Shown here in pieces: positions 27,752 to 38,009 of a stretch of 64,000 nucleotides of DNA (its first letter is position 1; each line of letters begins with the position of its first letter). Made by a program: the position numbers and the translations under genes. The stretch covers positions 3,814,066 through 3,878,065 of the forward strand of contig NZ_AP027365.1 of the NCBI RefSeq assembly GCF_030295995.1, given 5' to 3'. Source of the DNA: Thalassotalea hakodatensis. GTDB taxonomy: Bacteria; Pseudomonadota; Gammaproteobacteria; Enterobacterales; Alteromonadaceae. The notes beneath the pieces are model-generated. The model had not been told where the DNA came from. It worked only from the letters and a program-made list of their open reading frames with translations, and made no database searches.

Positions 27752-28419
27752 GATGTATCCTCTATAATTTTACCGTCGCGCATTCTGATCACGCGTTGTG
27801 CATATTCAGCAATATCTTCTTCATGAGTCACTAACACGATGGTTTGCCCTAATTGATGCAAAGACACTAACAAATCCATAATTTCATACGATGTTTTGCT
27901 GTCTAAATTTCCGGTAGGCTCATCAGCAAAAATCACTTGTGGTTCATTAACTAAAGCACGCGCAATAGCAACACGTTGGCGTTGGCCACCTGACATTTCA
28001 AAAGGTTTATGATGTGCTCTATCAGTTAAGCCCACTTTCGCTAGCATGGCTTCACCTTTCGCAACCGCTTGTTCAGCGGTATATTGTGAATACCTTAAAG
28101 GCACAGTGACATTCTCTAAGGCGGTTAATCGCGGTAACAAATGAAACGTTTGAAAAATGAAACCTATTTTTCGATTGCGAATTTGCGATAACGACTCATC
28201 ATCCATTTGTTGAATACTCTGTCCGGATAATAAATATTCACCCGACGTTGGTGTATCTAACGCACCAAGTATATTCATTAAACTTGACTTACCGGAGCCT
28301 GACTGCCCCATTACAGCTACAAATTCGTTATCATTAATTGATAAAGAAACATTATCTAACGCGATAACTTCTGAGGCATCATGCCCATACACGCGAGAAA
28401 CATTATTTAGCGTAATCAT
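27739..28419 (-). CDS. ABC transporter ATP-binding protein, MacB/LolD type
   Basis: 226 aa. Walker [20 protein letters not shown] (near 36-50), Q-loop [17 protein letters not shown], signature [15 protein letters not shown] and Walker [13 protein letters not shown], with H-loop VTHEED. The LolD/MacB/FtsE family pairs with FtsX-type permeases. It is the first gene of a five-gene unit ATPase, three adaptors, permease, in which every junction overlaps. The promoter lies in the 184-bp gap to the divergent MFS gene. Confidence 0.95.
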   Translation of the reverse strand: MITLNNVSRVYGHDASEVIALDNVSLSINDNEFVAVMGQSGSGKSSLMNILGALDTPTSGEYLLSGQSIQQMDDESLSQIRNRKIGFIFQTFHLLPRLTALENVTVPLRYSQYTAEQAVAKGEAMLAKVGLTDRAHHKPFEMSGGQRQRVAIARALVNEPQVIFADEPTGNLDSKTSYEIMDLLVSLHQLGQTIVLVTHEEDIAEYAQRVIRMRDGKIIEDTSCVA

Positions 28420-28603
28420 AGCGTCCTATCTTACTGTTATATATTACTTTTAAATATACCGAGAAAAAAACATAATAGCTTTTATCAATAGACACCAATT
28501 GTTACAGAATGTAAAATTAATAACCAATAAAAATGTGCGTTTTTATCGCCGTAACCGTTAAAATAACGCTTTGAGTCACTAGCTCACCAAATTTGGAACC
28601 CTC

Positions 28604-29782
28604 ATGCAGTTACCCGCTAAATATAATCGTCCAGAGTATTTGCTTTTGGCTATGGCTTTTATTATGCCTTTAGTATTTTCCGTTTGGATGGCTTTGCTAA
28701 ATAACTTTGTGATTGAAAAAGCGGCTTTTACCGGGAAAGAAATTGGCATCTTGCAAAGCTTACGTGAAATACCTGGTTTTCTCGCTTTTACAGCAATTTA
28801 TGTGCTGATATTTTTAAAGGAACAAACTTTTGCCATCATTGCTTTAGGCCTAACGGCTTTTGGTGTTGCCATTACGGGCTATTTCCCCACAGCAATGGGC
28901 TTATACATTACTACTGTGATTATGTCGATTGGCTTTCACTATTTCGAAACCATTAATCAGTCGCTTACTTTGCAGTTGATAAAAAAGGAAAACACACCGC
29001 ATTTTATGGGTAAAATGTTATCGGCAAAATCGGCAGCATCGTTATTAGCTTTTAGCAGCATTTGGCTACTGATGGAACATTTTTCTTGGAGCTATAAAGC
29101 AACCTATACGTTATTCGGTGGAATTGCATTGTTATTAACCTGTTATTTAGCCGTTGCCTTTAAACAATTTCCACTCCATGTTGAGCAAAATAAAAGGCTG
29201 ATCTTACGTAAGCGTTACTGGCTATTTTATGCCTTAACCTTTTTCAGTGGTGCTAGACGACAAATATTTGTGGTATTTGCCGGTTTCTTGATGGTTGAAA
29301 AGTTTGGTTATAGTGTTGCCGATATTAGTGCATTATTCCTCATTAACTATGTATTCAACTGGTTATTTGCTGCAAAAATAGGCAAGTTAATCGGTATTAT
29401 TGGCGAACGACGCGTACTAAAATTTGAATACTGTGGTTTAGTCACACTTTTTATTGCTTATGGGCTAGTTGAAAACTCCACTTTTGCAGCAGTACTTTAT
29501 GTGGTAGATCACCTGTTTTTTGCTTTAGCAATCGCGATAAAAACCTACTTCCAAAAAATAGCGGCCCCAGAAGATATCGCCGCCAGTGCTGGCGTAAGCT
29601 TTTCCATTAATCATATTGCCGCTGTTGTTATACCAGCGTTACTTGGTTTAGTGTGGATAGTAAACTCTTCATGGGTTTTCTACATTGGAGCAGGCTTTGC
29701 TTTTTGCTCTTTAGTGTTGTCACATTTAATTCCAAGTCATCCTCGCCAAGGTATTGAATTAAAATGGCAAGAAGCGCAATAA
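28604..29782 (+). CDS. MFS transporter
   Basis: 392 aa with about twelve hydrophobic segments and a central cytoplasmic loop near residue 195 (QNKRLILRKRYW). The N-terminus (YLLLAMAFIMPLVFSVWMALLNNF) and GKEIGILQSLREIPGF resemble major facilitator proteins without a named subfamily. Substrate is unknown. It is divergent from the ABC export operon; whether the two are co-regulated cannot be seen. A hairpin follows the stop. Confidence 0.85.
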   Translation: MQLPAKYNRPEYLLLAMAFIMPLVFSVWMALLNNFVIEKAAFTGKEIGILQSLREIPGFLAFTAIYVLIFLKEQTFAIIALGLTAFGVAITGYFPTAMGLYITTVIMSIGFHYFETINQSLTLQLIKKENTPHFMGKMLSAKSAASLLAFSSIWLLMEHFSWSYKATYTLFGGIALLLTCYLAVAFKQFPLHVEQNKRLILRKRYWLFYALTFFSGARRQIFVVFAGFLMVEKFGYSVADISALFLINYVFNWLFAAKIGKLIGIIGERRVLKFEYCGLVTLFIAYGLVENSTFAAVLYVVDHLFFALAIAIKTYFQKIAAPEDIAASAGVSFSINHIAAVVIPALLGLVWIVNSSWVFYIGAGFAFCSLVLSHLIPSHPRQGIELKWQEAQ

Positions 29783-29796
29783 ATCCCCCATTAAAA

Positions 29797-29835
29797 TGAA
29801 AAAAGTTGTAGTGATTTAGATACCACTACAACTTT
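29797..29835 (-). terminator. Intrinsic terminator for the EAL gene, shared between convergent genes
   Basis: AAAGTTGTAGTG (29802-29813) pairs with CACTACAACTTT (29824-29835), 12 bp, with a 10-nt loop. On the minus strand the stem is followed by a T-run (the A-run 29799-29804 on the plus strand), so it is a good terminator for the phosphodiesterase gene. On the plus strand only TTTATAAT follows, so it is weaker for the MFS gene. Confidence 0.75.
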
Positions 29836-29910
29836 ATAATATTCATCGACACACTAAACATTGATACCAATTACTTTATAAAGTATCCGTTTATTTTCGC
29901 CTGTATAAAA

Positions 29911-32133
29911 CTATTTATTATTCTCTAAAAACATTAAAAAATCATCAGCTGGCATCGGTTTGGCATAATAAAACCCCTGCACTTCATCGCAATTCTGCGC
30001 TTTCAGGTGCATTTCTTGGTCGATATCCTCTATCCCTTCGGCGATCACTTTTAAGTCTAATTGCTTACCTAAATTAATGATGGTGTCAGCAATAATAGAT
30101 TCACCAGGTTTAGTAATATCATTGACAAAAGAGCGATCGACTTTTAAACGGTCAAGCGGCAATTGCTTTAAGTAACTAAGCGATGAATAACCTGTGCCAA
30201 AATCATCAAGCGCAATGCTAATGCCTTCGGCTTTTAATTCTTTTAACGCCTCAACCACAACTTGAGGTTCATCCATTAAGATGTTTTCTGTAATTTCTAA
30301 TTCTAATTTTCTAGGGTGTACTTGGTGTTTATTGATCGCAGCAATAATGCGCGCCACAAAATCTACGCGTTTAAATTGCGGAATAGAAACATTAACGGAA
30401 ATACCGACTTGATCATAAGAATGTTGTTCCAGAATCTTTATTTGCTGGCATGCTTGATTGATCACCCAATCGCCAATTTCAATAATTAACCCTGAATATT
30501 CAGCAAGAGGAATAAATTCTGCTGGTGAAATAAAGTTGCCGTCAGCTGTTCGCCATCTTAACAACGCTTCTGCACCAGTAACTTTGCCTGTTGATAAATT
30601 TAATTGTGGTTGATACCAAAGCTCTAAACGGTTATCAGCAAAATCTGTTCTTAATTGGCGGATCATACCAAGACGCCAAAGCGTTTTATCTTCCATCGCT
30701 TGTTTATAATAAGCAAAATGCTGTTGGTTATTCTTTTTCGCTAAATTCAAGGCAATATTAATTTGGTTTAATACTTTTACTCCTCGAGGGCCTGCGTCTT
30801 CTTTCTCGCAGAAACCAAACGTAGCACTTATTGGTAGATGTTGTTCACCAGCAGAAAATGGCTGGTCAAACATTCTGCTTAATTCATCAGGGTTGACAAT
30901 ATTTTTAGGCCCAATAATACCAAAGACATCTGCCCCTATACGTGCAAATTGACATGGCCCACCAAATGCTTTCATTCGGGTGGTAACCGACATTAACAAC
31001 TGATTGCCCAAATCTTGCCCTAAGCCATCATTGATATCACTAAAATGGTTAATATCAATAAGTCCTGCAACTAATCCACTATCTTGGCTTTGAGCAAAGT
31101 CGTCAAGTAAATTGACAAATTCTAATCGATTCGGAAGCTCAGTTAGCCAATCTTTATACGCCGCATTTCGTAATTTTTGAAATAAATGAACGTTTTCATA
31201 ACCGATAGATATATTGGTTAAATATACCTCTGCCAGCTGTTTATCAATGTCTGATAATTCGCCCGCTAGCTCAAGAAATATTACTGCTCGGTAGCCACCA
31301 CTTGTGAGGTATAAGCAGGCATGACTATCGCTAAATTGATGTTGTTTTTGTTGAAAGCAATTTTTAATCGCTTGCTGAATATCAGGATTGACTATTGACT
31401 CGATTTTCTGGTTCTTCTCAATGGGAGAACCGCCTGACTTGCCTAATACATAGAGACTGAGATCATCTGCACCTTCTACAATACCCTGACCTCGTGCACA
31501 AAACAGGCTTGACTTGCTATCAATCAATGGCAGTAATTGTTCTAACACACCGTCGGCGTAGTCATAAACAGAATGCAGTTCAAGTAACTCAGCCGCAGCC
31601 CCCACAATTTTTTCTAATCCTTGACGATTCTGAGTAACGGTATCGATTTGTTGATAAGAACGAATAGCGGCATAAACTGTAGTAACAAGTTTTCGACGAG
31701 TCAGCTCTGTTTTTGTTTTATAATCGTTAATGTCATAATCTTTAATGACACTTTCTTCTGGGGCGTATCCTGGCTGTCCGGTGCGTAGTACTATGCGAAT
31801 ATCTTGTCGTGCTAACGATTCACGAATATGTTTTACTACGCTTAAACCCGCATCGTCAGTTTCCATAACGACATCTAGTAGCACCAGAACAATATCATCG
31901 TGTTGTTCTATTAAATGGCAAGCATCCCTACCAGAGTACGCGTGTATGTACTCTAAACGTTTACCTAGTACGATAAGATCTGATAATGCAAGCTGTGTTA
32001 CTGAATGTATCTCAGGGTCATCATCTACAATTAAGACTTTCCAAGTATCTATACCTGCGTCTTCTACAATCTCATCTTCATCACTATCATCGATAAACAA
32101 AAAATCGTCGTTAGTTTCTTCGGAAGCCTGCAT
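29911..32133 (-). CDS. Response regulator, receiver-DUF3369-GGDEF-EAL, predicted c-di-GMP phosphodiesterase
   Basis: 740 aa. Receiver at 30-155 with DDD 37-39 and phospho-acceptor D87 (LVLLDVVMETDDAG). DUF3369 at about 165-325. GGDEF-like domain at 325-480, whose active motif is degenerate (GADVF, 400-404), so cyclase activity is not expected. EAL domain at 490-735 with E522-A-L, ITENILM, DDFGTGYSSL (643-652) and KVDRSFV, which look catalytically intact. It should hydrolyse c-di-GMP to pGpG when phosphorylated. No kinase is adjacent. The gene is monocistronic, with a 339-bp gap upstream. Confidence 0.93.
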   Translation of the reverse strand: MQASEETNDDFLFIDDSDEDEIVEDAGIDTWKVLIVDDDPEIHSVTQLALSDLIVLGKRLEYIHAYSGRDACHLIEQHDDIVLVLLDVVMETDDAGLSVVKHIRESLARQDIRIVLRTGQPGYAPEESVIKDYDINDYKTKTELTRRKLVTTVYAAIRSYQQIDTVTQNRQGLEKIVGAAAELLELHSVYDYADGVLEQLLPLIDSKSSLFCARGQGIVEGADDLSLYVLGKSGGSPIEKNQKIESIVNPDIQQAIKNCFQQKQHQFSDSHACLYLTSGGYRAVIFLELAGELSDIDKQLAEVYLTNISIGYENVHLFQKLRNAAYKDWLTELPNRLEFVNLLDDFAQSQDSGLVAGLIDINHFSDINDGLGQDLGNQLLMSVTTRMKAFGGPCQFARIGADVFGIIGPKNIVNPDELSRMFDQPFSAGEQHLPISATFGFCEKEDAGPRGVKVLNQINIALNLAKKNNQQHFAYYKQAMEDKTLWRLGMIRQLRTDFADNRLELWYQPQLNLSTGKVTGAEALLRWRTADGNFISPAEFIPLAEYSGLIIEIGDWVINQACQQIKILEQHSYDQVGISVNVSIPQFKRVDFVARIIAAINKHQVHPRKLELEITENILMDEPQVVVEALKELKAEGISIALDDFGTGYSSLSYLKQLPLDRLKVDRSFVNDITKPGESIIADTIINLGKQLDLKVIAEGIEDIDQEMHLKAQNCDEVQGFYYAKPMPADDFLMFLENNK

Positions 32134-32472
32134 ATTTCCCTCTAATCAGTGGCAACCTGCTCACTGAAAACCTAGCGATGTTCACTAGTACATTATTGTA
32201 ATTTTATTTACTATCTTTTACATAATAAAAGTGAGTGACAGATTATTCAATAAAACAATTGGATAATTATCAACATTTCCCAAGATGTTAATACACTGTT
32301 AAACAGGTGTTTAATGTCGGTTTAAAATTAGCCATAGACATTTTTCTGCGTGCCAGTAATACTAATCAAGGTTTTACACGAACTTTTGCCAAGATAAAAT
32401 ATATTTCTTCTATTATTAACGGCAGTTTTATCAGTTTTGTCAATCGCTCTTTGCGTAAATGAGGTAACAAAG
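32134..32472. other. Divergent intergenic region, no gene seen
   Basis: It lies between the divergent EAL regulator and TIGR03899 genes. A+T-rich, with no ORF that has both a ribosome site and family likeness. It must hold both promoters, but no box is strong enough to name. Confidence 0.5.
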
Positions 32473-33372
32473 ATGAAAGTTACAAAAACACCCTCTACTG
32501 AAACAGTAGTTGTTGAGGCTGAAAATACCGCCGATATTGTTACCACATCTGAACCAAACCAACAGCATAACAAGCACACTAACCAACTCTCTTCACAAAT
32601 GCAGTTGCTTGGCTTAGCAAAGCAATTTGTTATTGACGGGTCTTTGCTACCCATTGAAAAACAAATGCCATTAGAAGATAGGTGTAAAAGAAGAGAACGC
32701 ACGGCTGTATTGCGTAAACAACAAAACATGGAAAGTATTATTCAACGTGCCGTTACCTATTGCGCAGGAGATAAAGTAACAGACCGAGTTGATCAAGACT
32801 GGTTTGCCAGCTTTATTGAATTAGCAGAACATATTAGCAATAAAACCATGCAAGATTTATGGGCCAAAATTTTAGCAGGTGAAATATCTGCGCCAGGTAG
32901 CTTTTCTTTGAAATCATTACAAACGTTTCGCACGATGAGCATACACGAAGCTAAATTACTAGCGAAAGCCTGTAGCTTAGCGGTAAGCGACAACCATCGT
33001 AAAAATATGCGTCTTATTTCAGGCGCTTCTCAAACACCAGGCATTATTAATTTTTTTACTGGTAATCGTTATTATCCTATAAACCTTTCAGCTTTCGGCT
33101 TATCTTATGCTGAGCTACTTACCTTAGCAGATAACCATTTAATCTTTATTCAAGAAACAGAAACAACCCCGCTAAAAAAAGGAGATACGCTAAGTTTTGA
33201 TTACAATGGCGAACCTTTCAATTTAACGCCTAAAAAGAACAACGCGTTGTTATCCTTCTATAAATTCACGCCTATTGGAACAGAGCTTGCGCAATTAATT
33301 GCTAATAAGCCAGACAATAAATATCGCGCTTATATCAAAGAAGAGTTTTCGAATATATTTGCTTTACAATAA
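32473..33372 (+). CDS. TIGR03899-family protein of unknown function
   Basis: The ATG at 32473 is chosen (GAGG 8 bp upstream); the longer frame would need a TTG start. 299 aa, no signal peptide and no membrane helix. Residues 1-45 are a low-complexity T/E/Q-rich tail. Residues 70-180 are helical, with a charged phrase EDRCKRRERTAVLRKQQNM and QDLWAKILAGEISAPGSFS. That phrase recalls DUF2806 and TIGR03899 proteins of Vibrio and Shewanella. Cytoplasmic; no enzymatic motif seen. The family name is recalled from the pattern, so it is moderately sure. Confidence 0.7.
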   Translation: MKVTKTPSTETVVVEAENTADIVTTSEPNQQHNKHTNQLSSQMQLLGLAKQFVIDGSLLPIEKQMPLEDRCKRRERTAVLRKQQNMESIIQRAVTYCAGDKVTDRVDQDWFASFIELAEHISNKTMQDLWAKILAGEISAPGSFSLKSLQTFRTMSIHEAKLLAKACSLAVSDNHRKNMRLISGASQTPGIINFFTGNRYYPINLSAFGLSYAELLTLADNHLIFIQETETTPLKKGDTLSFDYNGEPFNLTPKKNNALLSFYKFTPIGTELAQLIANKPDNKYRAYIKEEFSNIFALQ

Positions 33373-33373
33373 G

Positions 33374-33408
33374 AAAAAGCCTTCAAGCGTTACGCTTAAA
33401 GGCTTTAT
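33374..33408. terminator. Bidirectional intrinsic terminator between TIGR03899 gene and cysH
   Basis: AAAGCCTTCAAGCG (33376-33389) pairs over 14 bp (one wobble) with CGCTTAAAGGCTTT (33393-33406) and a 3-nt loop. It is followed by T residues on the minus strand (five) and a shorter T-run on the plus strand. It ends both convergent units. Confidence 0.85.
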
Positions 33409-33438
33409 CAAATACGTTTAGCTTGATGACAAAAACGG

Positions 33439-34200
33439 CTAAATGCCATCTCCATCTGTATGCAAACCACATTCTCTTTGCATACCTGAAAAACGAACAT
33501 CACTTTCATTCATACCCAATGTTAATGGCCGCGTTGAGTGTGTATCACCAACACTCACATAACCTTGATCCCATAATGGATGATACGGTAAACCATGTTT
33601 CGTTAAGTATTGATGCACATCTTTGTTATGCCAATCAATAATCGGGTGTACCTTAAAACGCCCACGTAAAATACTTACAACAGACAAACCTTCTCGATGA
33701 TCTGATTGCTGACGACGTATGCCAGAAAACCACGTACCTGCTGAATGCTCAGTTAAACCGCGCTCTAATGGTTCAACCTTATTTCGTCGGTTATATGCTT
33801 TTAATGCTTGTTCATCTTTCGCCCATTCTTCACCGTACTTAGCTAGCTGCCAAGCAGCACTTTCTTTAGCACTATATACATGAAGATTCAGCTTTAATTT
33901 TTCTGCAAGCGTATCTATAAATTGATATGTTTCCGGAAACAAATGTCCTGTATCGGTTAATATCACCGGTATATTCGGGTCAACCTGCGTCATCATATGT
34001 AGCATAACGGCAGACTGAATACCAAAGCTTGAGGAGAGTACAAACTGACCAGGTAAGTTTTCTAACGCCCACTCTACACGACCAGTAGCACTTTGCTTTT
34101 CAAGTAATTCATTCCATTGTATTAACCATGGTTCAGGTAATGACGCTGGAAATTTATTACTGATCACTGTAGAAGCGGCAGTTTGTGTATTATTGGTCAT
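33439..34200 (-). CDS. cysH: Phosphoadenylyl-sulfate (PAPS) reductase
   Basis: 253 aa, close to E. coli CysH (244). It reduces PAPS to sulfite and PAP with thioredoxin. PP-loop-like segment [13 protein letters not shown] near 53-65, then [12 protein letters not shown] and the C-terminal catalytic Cys in [11 protein letters not shown]. The lack of the CCxxRKxxPL iron-sulfur motif supports PAPS rather than APS specificity. Last gene of cysJIH; it overlaps cysI by 11 bp. The by-product PAP would be removed by CysQ, encoded at 62.8-63.6 kb. Confidence 0.97.
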   Translation of the reverse strand: MTNNTQTAASTVISNKFPASLPEPWLIQWNELLEKQSATGRVEWALENLPGQFVLSSSFGIQSAVMLHMMTQVDPNIPVILTDTGHLFPETYQFIDTLAEKLKLNLHVYSAKESAAWQLAKYGEEWAKDEQALKAYNRRNKVEPLERGLTEHSAGTWFSGIRRQQSDHREGLSVVSILRGRFKVHPIIDWHNKDVHQYLTKHGLPYHPLWDQGYVSVGDTHSTRPLTLGMNESDVRFSGMQRECGLHTDGDGI

Positions 34201-35926
34201 AAAAGTCTCGCTTACTGACTTTCACTTCTTGCACAATACCAACACGAATAACAAAGTCACCAAATGCTTCACTTTGCTCACGTTCTTCAACCCATCGGGC
34301 TACCAGTGAATCTATTTCTGTCAGAATATCTTGTTCGTCTAGGTTTTCCTTGTACATTTTAGGAACCCGCGTACCTGCGATATTGCCGCCTAGATGCATA
34401 TTATACTTGCCTGGCCCTTTGCCTACTAAACCAAGCTCCGCTAACATGGCACGACCACAACCATTTGGACAACCCGTAACACGTAAAATAATATGTTCAT
34501 CAGGTACGCCGTGTTTAGTAAGTAAGGCATCAACATCATCAATTAGGCCTGGTAAATAACGTTCTGCTTCTGCCATGGCTAATGGACACGTTGGAAATGC
34601 TACACACGCCATAGAGTTTTTTCGTTGGTTCGATACTTTATCGTCTAACAAACCATGTTCACGGGCAATTTTTTCAATTAATGCTTTATCTTGTTCTGCA
34701 ACGCCAGCGATAATTAAGTTTTGGTTCGCGGTCATGCGAAAATCACCTTTATGTATTTTCGCAATTTCAGCAACGCCTGTTTTTAACGGTTTTCCTGGGT
34801 AATCCAATAAGCGGCCACTTTCAATAAACAGCGCTAAATGGTGTTTACCGTCAATTCCAGCAACCCAACCTAAGCGATCACCACGTTCGGTAAATTCATA
34901 AGGACGACTTTGTTCGAATACTACACCGGCTCTTCGCTCAACTTCGGTTTTAAACGTATCAATACCTACTCGGTCTAATGTGTATTTCGTTTTCGCATTT
35001 TTACGATTTACGCGGTTGCCCCAGTCACGTTGCGTGGTAACAACAGCTGCAGCAACATCTAAAGTATTAGCTAATGGCACAAAGCCAAAATCATCGGCCT
35101 TTCTAGGATATGTTGATTTGTCGCCATGTGTCATGGCTAACCCGCCACCCACTAACACGTTAAAACCGATAAGCTTACCTTGGTCAGCAATGGCAACAAA
35201 GTTTAAGTCATTGGCGTGTACATCCACATCGTTTTGCGGTGGAATAACAACCGTTGTTTTAAATTTACGTGGTAAATAATTACTGCCTAGAATAGGTTCT
35301 TCGGTATTTTCACCTTTTTCACCTTCAAGCTTTTCACCATCCAACCAAATTTCGGCATACGCACGTGTTTTAGGAAGCAAGTGCTCACTAATCTTCTTAG
35401 CCCACTCATAGGCTTCTTGATGAAGCTCTGATTCAACTGGGTTTGTAGTACATAATACGTTTCGATTAACATCACCTGCAGTTGCAATTGCATCAATACC
35501 AATACTGTTTAACGTTTGATGCATTACTTTAATATTAGGTTTTAATACTCCATGAAATTGAAACGTTTGACGCGTTGTTAACCGAATAGAACCATACATG
35601 GTCTTTTCTTCAGCAAATTTATCAATCGCTAACCATTGCGTTGGCGTAATAATACCACCCGGCATACGCGCACGTAGCATCACATTATGTAACGGTTCTA
35701 ATTTTTGCTTGGTTCTTTCGGCACGAATGTCACGATCGTCTTGTTGATACATGCCGTGAAAACGTATTAATTGGAAATTATCCCCATTAAAGCCACCGGT
35801 GACGGCGTCAGATAAATCTTCTTTGATTGTACCGCGTAAAAAATTACTTTCGCGCTTCAATCTTTCATTATCAGCGAGTGTTCCTTCGACAATTAAAGGG
35901 CCGTTTTCTTGGGTTACATCTGTCAT
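34190..35926 (-). CDS. cysI: Sulfite reductase (NADPH) hemoprotein beta-component
   Basis: 578 aa (E. coli 570). It carries out six-electron reduction of sulfite to sulfide. Siroheme and 4Fe-4S ligands are in [17 protein letters not shown] and, about 36 residues further on, [12 protein letters not shown], the standard C-x5-C and C-x3-C pairs. Substrate-binding arginines are visible in [12 protein letters not shown]. It is coupled to cysJ by a 1-bp stop/start overlap. It forms the alpha8-beta4 NADPH-sulfite reductase with CysJ. Confidence 0.98.
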   Translation of the reverse strand: MTDVTQENGPLIVEGTLADNERLKRESNFLRGTIKEDLSDAVTGGFNGDNFQLIRFHGMYQQDDRDIRAERTKQKLEPLHNVMLRARMPGGIITPTQWLAIDKFAEEKTMYGSIRLTTRQTFQFHGVLKPNIKVMHQTLNSIGIDAIATAGDVNRNVLCTTNPVESELHQEAYEWAKKISEHLLPKTRAYAEIWLDGEKLEGEKGENTEEPILGSNYLPRKFKTTVVIPPQNDVDVHANDLNFVAIADQGKLIGFNVLVGGGLAMTHGDKSTYPRKADDFGFVPLANTLDVAAAVVTTQRDWGNRVNRKNAKTKYTLDRVGIDTFKTEVERRAGVVFEQSRPYEFTERGDRLGWVAGIDGKHHLALFIESGRLLDYPGKPLKTGVAEIAKIHKGDFRMTANQNLIIAGVAEQDKALIEKIAREHGLLDDKVSNQRKNSMACVAFPTCPLAMAEAERYLPGLIDDVDALLTKHGVPDEHIILRVTGCPNGCGRAMLAELGLVGKGPGKYNMHLGGNIAGTRVPKMYKENLDEQDILTEIDSLVARWVEEREQSEAFGDFVIRVGIVQEVKVSKRDFYDQ

Positions 35927-37716
35927 TAGTAAACATCCTTCTGATAACGCTTATCATTGCGTAAATCTTTTAAATATTGCTCGGCTTGTTCTGCCGTTTT
36001 ATTACCTTGTTCAGCGATAATATCGATAAGTGCGGTTTCAACATCTTTTGCCATTCTGCTCATATCACCACACACATACAAATGTGCGCCACGCTCTAAC
36101 CATGCATAAACATCGGCCGCGTGCTCACGCAAACGATCTTGTACATAAATTTTTTCAGCTTGATCTCGAGAAAATGCAAGATCAAGGCGTGTTAATAAAC
36201 CAGACTTTAAATAACCCTGCCATTCAAGTTGATACAGAAAGTCTTGCGTAAAGGTTTGATCACCAAAAAACAGCCAATTATCACCTTCTGCTTCTGCTGC
36301 ATCACGCTCTTGTAAAAAAGCACGGAAAGGAGCGATACCAGTACCAGGACCAATCATAATCACTGGGGTATTACTGTCTTGTGGTAAACGGAAGTTATCG
36401 TTATGTTCGATGAATACTTTGACTTCACCGCCTTCAGCTAAACGCTTACCTAAAAAGCTTGAAGCACCACCAGACCGTGTATGATCGGCGTGCTGATATT
36501 CCACTAAACCAACCGTTAAATGTACTTCTTCATCAACTTCCGACGGGCTCGATGCAATAGAATACAAACGCGGTGTAATTTTACGTAAAGCATCAACAAA
36601 CACTTGTGCTTCAACCGTAGCTGGCGCGGCTTTTACAATATCTACAATTTGATGATTTGCCGCGTATTCACGTGCTGTGTTTTTATCACTCGCCAGTTTA
36701 GTTAATGTTTCATCATTGGAAACGCTTGCCCAAAATTCTATAAATGCCGGTGCTGTTTGGGTTATTTCTAGTTTAGAGACTAAGGCATCTTGTAAGCGAT
36801 ACGCTTCTTTGTTTACCGTAATGGTATCGTCGGCAGATAAAGACAACGCCGCGATGAGTTCATTGACTAATTCAAGATCATTTTCAAACCAAACCCCTAA
36901 GGCGTCACCCGCTTGATAGGTGATCCCTGACTCGCCTAAATCAACTTCAATATGTCGAACATCTTTATTTGAATCTCGACCCGTTATTTTTTGGCTAAGC
37001 GCTAATTCAGCAGTGTACGGGTTCTGCTTAGTATATTGACTCGTTGCGCCTGCTGTTGGCATAGCCACAACATTCGTAGTTGTAACATTGGCACCCAATA
37101 AGTCCTGAGATTTCGACAAAATATCTTCTGACCATGCCTGTGCATCGTCGTCATAATCAACATCGCAATCTAAACGAGGAGCAATTTTTTTCGCGCCTAG
37201 ATTTGCTAAGTATTCGTCAAAGTCTTTACCCGTTTTACAGAAATATTCATAACTAGAGTCACCCAACGCAAGCACGCTGTAATGTAAATGATCTAATTTC
37301 GGTGCTTTTTTTGACGATAAAAATTCGTGAAAACCAATAGCATCATCTGGCGGCTCGCCTTCACCATTGGTACTAGCAACAATCAATAAATGTGTAACAT
37401 TTTTAATGCTTTTCGGCTTAAACTCGCCCATGCTTTTGCAGTCAACGGTTAACCCTTGAGCTTGCGCTTGTTCAGCTAAACTTTTAGCAACACCTTTAGC
37501 ATTGCCTGTTTGCGAACCATAAAGAATAGTTAAGGTAGCTGAGGCTTGAGGTGCACTTGCCGTAGGTAATACCGCAACCGATGAACCTTCACTTTTTGCA
37601 GCTAAATAACCGCTTGCCCAAGCTAACTGCAGCGGAGAAAAGCCACCAACCGTTTCTTTAAGCGTGGTTAATTGCTCTTGATTTAGCATGGTTTGATTTA
37701 AATTTTGCTCAGACAT
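35926..37716 (-). CDS. cysJ: Sulfite reductase (NADPH) flavoprotein alpha-component
   Basis: 596 aa (E. coli 599). Flavodoxin FMN domain (about 60-205: [36 protein letters not shown]). FAD-binding connection domain (230-440: [21 protein letters not shown]). NADPH domain (445-596: [18 protein letters not shown], then [13 protein letters not shown]). It passes electrons from NADPH to CysI. First gene of cysJIH. The 293 bp upstream are A+T-rich and would hold a CysB-activated promoter, but no CysB site can be named. An A/T-rich hairpin (AAAAAAGC/GCTTTTTT, about 37805-37827) lies there. Confidence 0.97.
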   Translation of the reverse strand: MSEQNLNQTMLNQEQLTTLKETVGGFSPLQLAWASGYLAAKSEGSSVAVLPTASAPQASATLTILYGSQTGNAKGVAKSLAEQAQAQGLTVDCKSMGEFKPKSIKNVTHLLIVASTNGEGEPPDDAIGFHEFLSSKKAPKLDHLHYSVLALGDSSYEYFCKTGKDFDEYLANLGAKKIAPRLDCDVDYDDDAQAWSEDILSKSQDLLGANVTTTNVVAMPTAGATSQYTKQNPYTAELALSQKITGRDSNKDVRHIEVDLGESGITYQAGDALGVWFENDLELVNELIAALSLSADDTITVNKEAYRLQDALVSKLEITQTAPAFIEFWASVSNDETLTKLASDKNTAREYAANHQIVDIVKAAPATVEAQVFVDALRKITPRLYSIASSPSEVDEEVHLTVGLVEYQHADHTRSGGASSFLGKRLAEGGEVKVFIEHNDNFRLPQDSNTPVIMIGPGTGIAPFRAFLQERDAAEAEGDNWLFFGDQTFTQDFLYQLEWQGYLKSGLLTRLDLAFSRDQAEKIYVQDRLREHAADVYAWLERGAHLYVCGDMSRMAKDVETALIDIIAEQGNKTAEQAEQYLKDLRNDKRYQKDVY

Positions 37717-38009
37717 TTATCGTCAACTCGCCCATTTCTAATATGGGAGAAGAATAGACTGAGAACTTACAAATTAAAAAGAATAGAAACGGCTTTTTTA
37801 TTCCAAAAAAGCATAATAAGCTTTTTTTCAGTACTATCAAGTACTATTGGTGAATCTATTTACGGGTTTAGTCAATTGCTTTGTGGTGTTATCAACATTC
37901 AATTATAAACCTCGTATAAACATTCGTGTATAACGGTGGACTCTGTCGTTTGACCTTTGTTGTGAGTATGTGATAAAAGAAAAAACTACAAAAGAATTAA
38001 GGGATTAAT

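Noticed and set aside
31745-32167. 140-aa plus-strand frame over the EAL gene 5' end
   Set aside because: Ser/Thr-rich antisense shadow of the receiver domain; no ribosome site and no motif.
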